This document shows, in pieces, positions 61,417 through 64,000 of a stretch of DNA of 64,000 nt (its first letter is position 1; the number at the start of each line of letters is the position of its first letter). The notes under the pieces are model-generated. The model ran no database searches and was not told where the DNA came from. It worked only from the letters and a program-made list of their open reading frames with translations. Source of the DNA: Theocolax elegans (Eukaryota > Arthropoda > Insecta > Hymenoptera > Cerocephalidae); contig CM047431.1 of the NCBI GenBank assembly GCA_026168455.1, positions 41,876,253 to 41,940,252 on the forward strand, in the 5' to 3' direction. The translations under genes and the position numbers were made by a program.

Positions 61417-64000
61417 CATACATTAAAATTACGCGGGTTGTAAGATCACTTAATAATATATAAAAAGTATGAAGTATTCGTATTTTTATTAATTTAAGTA
61501 TGTGTAATATTTATTTCAAAGGCTTGTAAATAAATTTTACTTGACTCTTTTCCGTGATATTTTGAAAGAATTATCAAATTTATATTTTCGTATTAAAATT
61601 TATTAAGATACTATATAAATAATTATTATTTATCTACCATTCACGATCTAACGATTGGAAAATAATTTATTTGTTCACACCAACCGTTAATACATATATT
61701 TTCATTATTAAGAAAGAAAAATTATGTGTTTAATACAGTAACAATTAGACTTCGAAAAAATGTAATGCTCGATTAATGATTAATTTTGACATGAAACGTT
61801 AAAATTATTGTGATAAAAGTGTTAATTACATAATACGTGTGATTAATGGAAAACGAAATACTTACGATTGAACGAAATTGAGTAGACGTTCATCTTCTTT
61901 TTTTTACAATTAAGTGTAATTGAAGCAAGGAAATAGACGAAGAAAATGCGAGTAATATAAGTAAGTTGTTAAGTGCAATTGCGTGCTCTACAAAAATATT
62001 TTCAATTGCATTTATGATTTCATACGATACCTGGATGGTAAAATTACCGTTGGATTACAAAAAAGAAAGCCGGCAATCTACGTGAATCTTCATACGACGT
62101 TTGATAAAAAAGAATACTTTATGTATGTGAATAAAAATATGATGCAAATTAAACAGTATCTACCTTAAATAAATCGAAAATTTCAATAATTTTTTTATTC
62201 TTTTATAAATAAAATATATACTATTGGTTGTGCGTAACAAAATTATGGGATTGAGATGTAACAGGTTCCTGGCGAGGAGGAATTCAATTTCACCGTATGT
62301 TGAGGAGATGTCGGTCTACGAAATTATCAATTCTTTTTATTTTTATTTTTTCTAGATATAAATAACAGTTTTTTTTAATTCTGTACGTTAGGTTTTTGAT
62401 CTTGTTTTAAGTGCCACACGTGATTTTTTTCAGATTTTTAAATTAATCAGGTCACTTCTCCTATTTTACAATCAACATAATTATATTTTTTTTAATAATT
62501 CTTTTGGGTTATTGATTTAACATTTTATAAATACTTTTTACTTTTTTTTTATTAATACAGTCAAGTATATGTTTTGTTTTCCATATTACGCAGAAGATAA
62601 AATCTACTTATCAAATAACTAAAATAATAAACAAAAATTTCTTGTTTTCTTTTGAAAAAATAACAAAAGTTGGTACAACTTCAGGGTGGTGGCATACCCG
62701 ATTTTTACCAACCGATCAAAATAAATTAGTTATTACATTTATTTAATGAAAAATATCTAGTATTTTATGTAGCATCCAAATAGAGAGGCACTGGATTATT
62801 GAATAATTTATGTAATTCTACAAAGTTTCAAAAGGTTTAGCATAAAACAATAGATTTTATTAATACAGCAATTCTCCTATTCCGTCGGTCGGTAACAATC
62901 AGAGTCGGCTACAAACATCGCAGTTCCGCACTTTATTATTAAAAATTATTTCTCTTTAATTATCTCAGTTGAGTGATTTACCCAATGTAGTATATAAATA
63001 AGAGTGCTCACCAAAGCAATTTGATAATATAAATGAACACTTCTCAGAGTACGCAGAAAAAAGTAAAATTTACTTAAACCTCTACAGGAAACTTTCCGAT
63101 TATGAGAGCAGGTAATATTTTACTAAAGTTATCGAACCGAAAATTCTGAAGTTTATTATTTTAGTAATATTTACTAAGTGGTTCAAAAGAATGAAACTAT
63201 TTAATGCAAATGTACATTATTTAAATATTTTATACATACAGTGAGATTTATAGGTTCGGTGTGTTTTGACCCAGCCTGCAATAGTTGTTCTATAGCTAAC
63301 AATGTGTAATATCTTTAACAAGGTGCAATACTCATTTTTTATCTTCCCTACTGTATCGACGTTAAATATCACATTGTATTAGATATGGATAAAAAAGGGG
63401 ATTGATTTATAAAATTTTAACAGTTTAGTGTCCTTTGTTTATACATAATCTATCCATGTGCCAAGTTTTGAACAGAAATATTTATTAGTTTTTGTTTACT
63501 AGGTTTAACGTACAACGACTTTAATTTTATAATATTATTTAAAATATTTTTGGTAAGGTAAAATTCTCAAAAATTATTGCATATTTCTGCTTAAAATTTA
63601 GTACACATGCATACTTTATAAAATCAATATAATCTTAGGATTATAAAGAAAATTATTGTTTTGTTTTTAATTAAAATTGACTAATGTAAGCGTACTAAAA
63701 GTTATTAAAGAGTTTTAATAAAATTTGCTTTATACTGAGGAAATCACGTAAAACTTATACTAAAATCTTTATCGAATTGAATCCAGTAATTTTTTTATTT
63801 ATCCGATTAGATTTGGATATTGTACTATAAGAAATTTTACGTAATCGTTCAATTTTACACAATAAAAAAATTAAGTTGTGCAAAATTACAATTTGTAATA
63901 AATAAAAATGTTACGTATCACCTATAAATCCAACGAAATTAATTTGTACCTTGTCGAGGGGAAGGGGGTGGGTCTACTATCTCGGTAGAGATGAAACTGA
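61417..64000. other. Non-coding stretch, right end
   Basis: AT-rich with no supported gene. A minus-strand ATGAACGTCTAC...GTAAGT near 61866-61895 resembles a first coding exon but lacks other support. Confidence 0.5.

Noticed and set aside
61866..61895. Possible first coding exon on the minus strand (ATGAACGTCTAC then GTAAGT)
   Set aside because: A single short frame with a donor, but no promoter or partner exon.
1..64000. Search for CRISPR arrays, operons, rRNA, functional tRNA genes, LTR retrotransposons
   Set aside because: No regularly spaced repeats, no coding clusters, no paired long direct repeats with primer-binding sites, and the only tRNA-like sequences are SINE heads or fragments.

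Overview
This window looks like non-coding DNA from an animal nuclear genome, most likely an insect. It is strongly AT-rich, CpG is not obviously depleted, microsatellites are common, and there are tRNA-derived SINEs, many short inverted-repeat DNA transposons, and an arthropod-style Inr+DPE core promoter. There is no long open reading frame, no operon, no rRNA and no intact tRNA gene. Nearly all short ORFs are chance or fall inside repeats. A hymenopteran is a reasonable guess, but the sequence does not prove it.

Layout. 1-1.3 kb: featureless. 1.3-3.8 kb: a hAT-type transposon (8-bp target duplication) that has been hit by a SINE and by a 998-bp near-perfect palindrome, so three insertions are nested. 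3.8-4.7 kb: a TCGAG-rich repeat, then a hammerhead-ribozyme-like motif of the Penelope-retroelement kind. 7.3-14.7 kb: three or four short minus-strand segments with splice signals and compatible phases, possibly exons of one unrecognised gene with long introns. 16.9-29.4 kb: several degenerate inverted-repeat MITEs, a second SINE copy with a 15-bp target duplication, a truncated tRNA-like half, and two mosaic repeat patches. 29.4-37.6 kb: mostly unique sequence, with microsatellites and moderately GC-rich patches. 37.6-45.5 kb: two large inverted-repeat elements almost touching. 48.1-48.3 kb: a plus-strand exon candidate and a facing minus-strand one. 48.3-64 kb: mostly plain AT-rich DNA with two further MITEs.

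The most interesting object is the 6.1-kb element at 37,614-43,710. It has terminal inverted repeats of about 1.26 kb, a TAA/TAA flank, an Inr+DPE promoter, two 5' exons that contain no ATG, a third exon whose first ATG sits in a good start context and opens a 38-codon CxxC peptide, and an AATAAA just before the right repeat. It also holds two internal tandem duplications whose copies differ mostly by one-base homopolymer indels, so part of its structure may be an assembly artefact.

Together the large palindromes (2.6-3.6, 37.6-43.7 and 43.8-45.5 kb) make the window a candidate source of long hairpin RNA if transcribed. Host gene content is uncertain: the exon calls rest on splice signals, open frame and phase, not on recognised homology.
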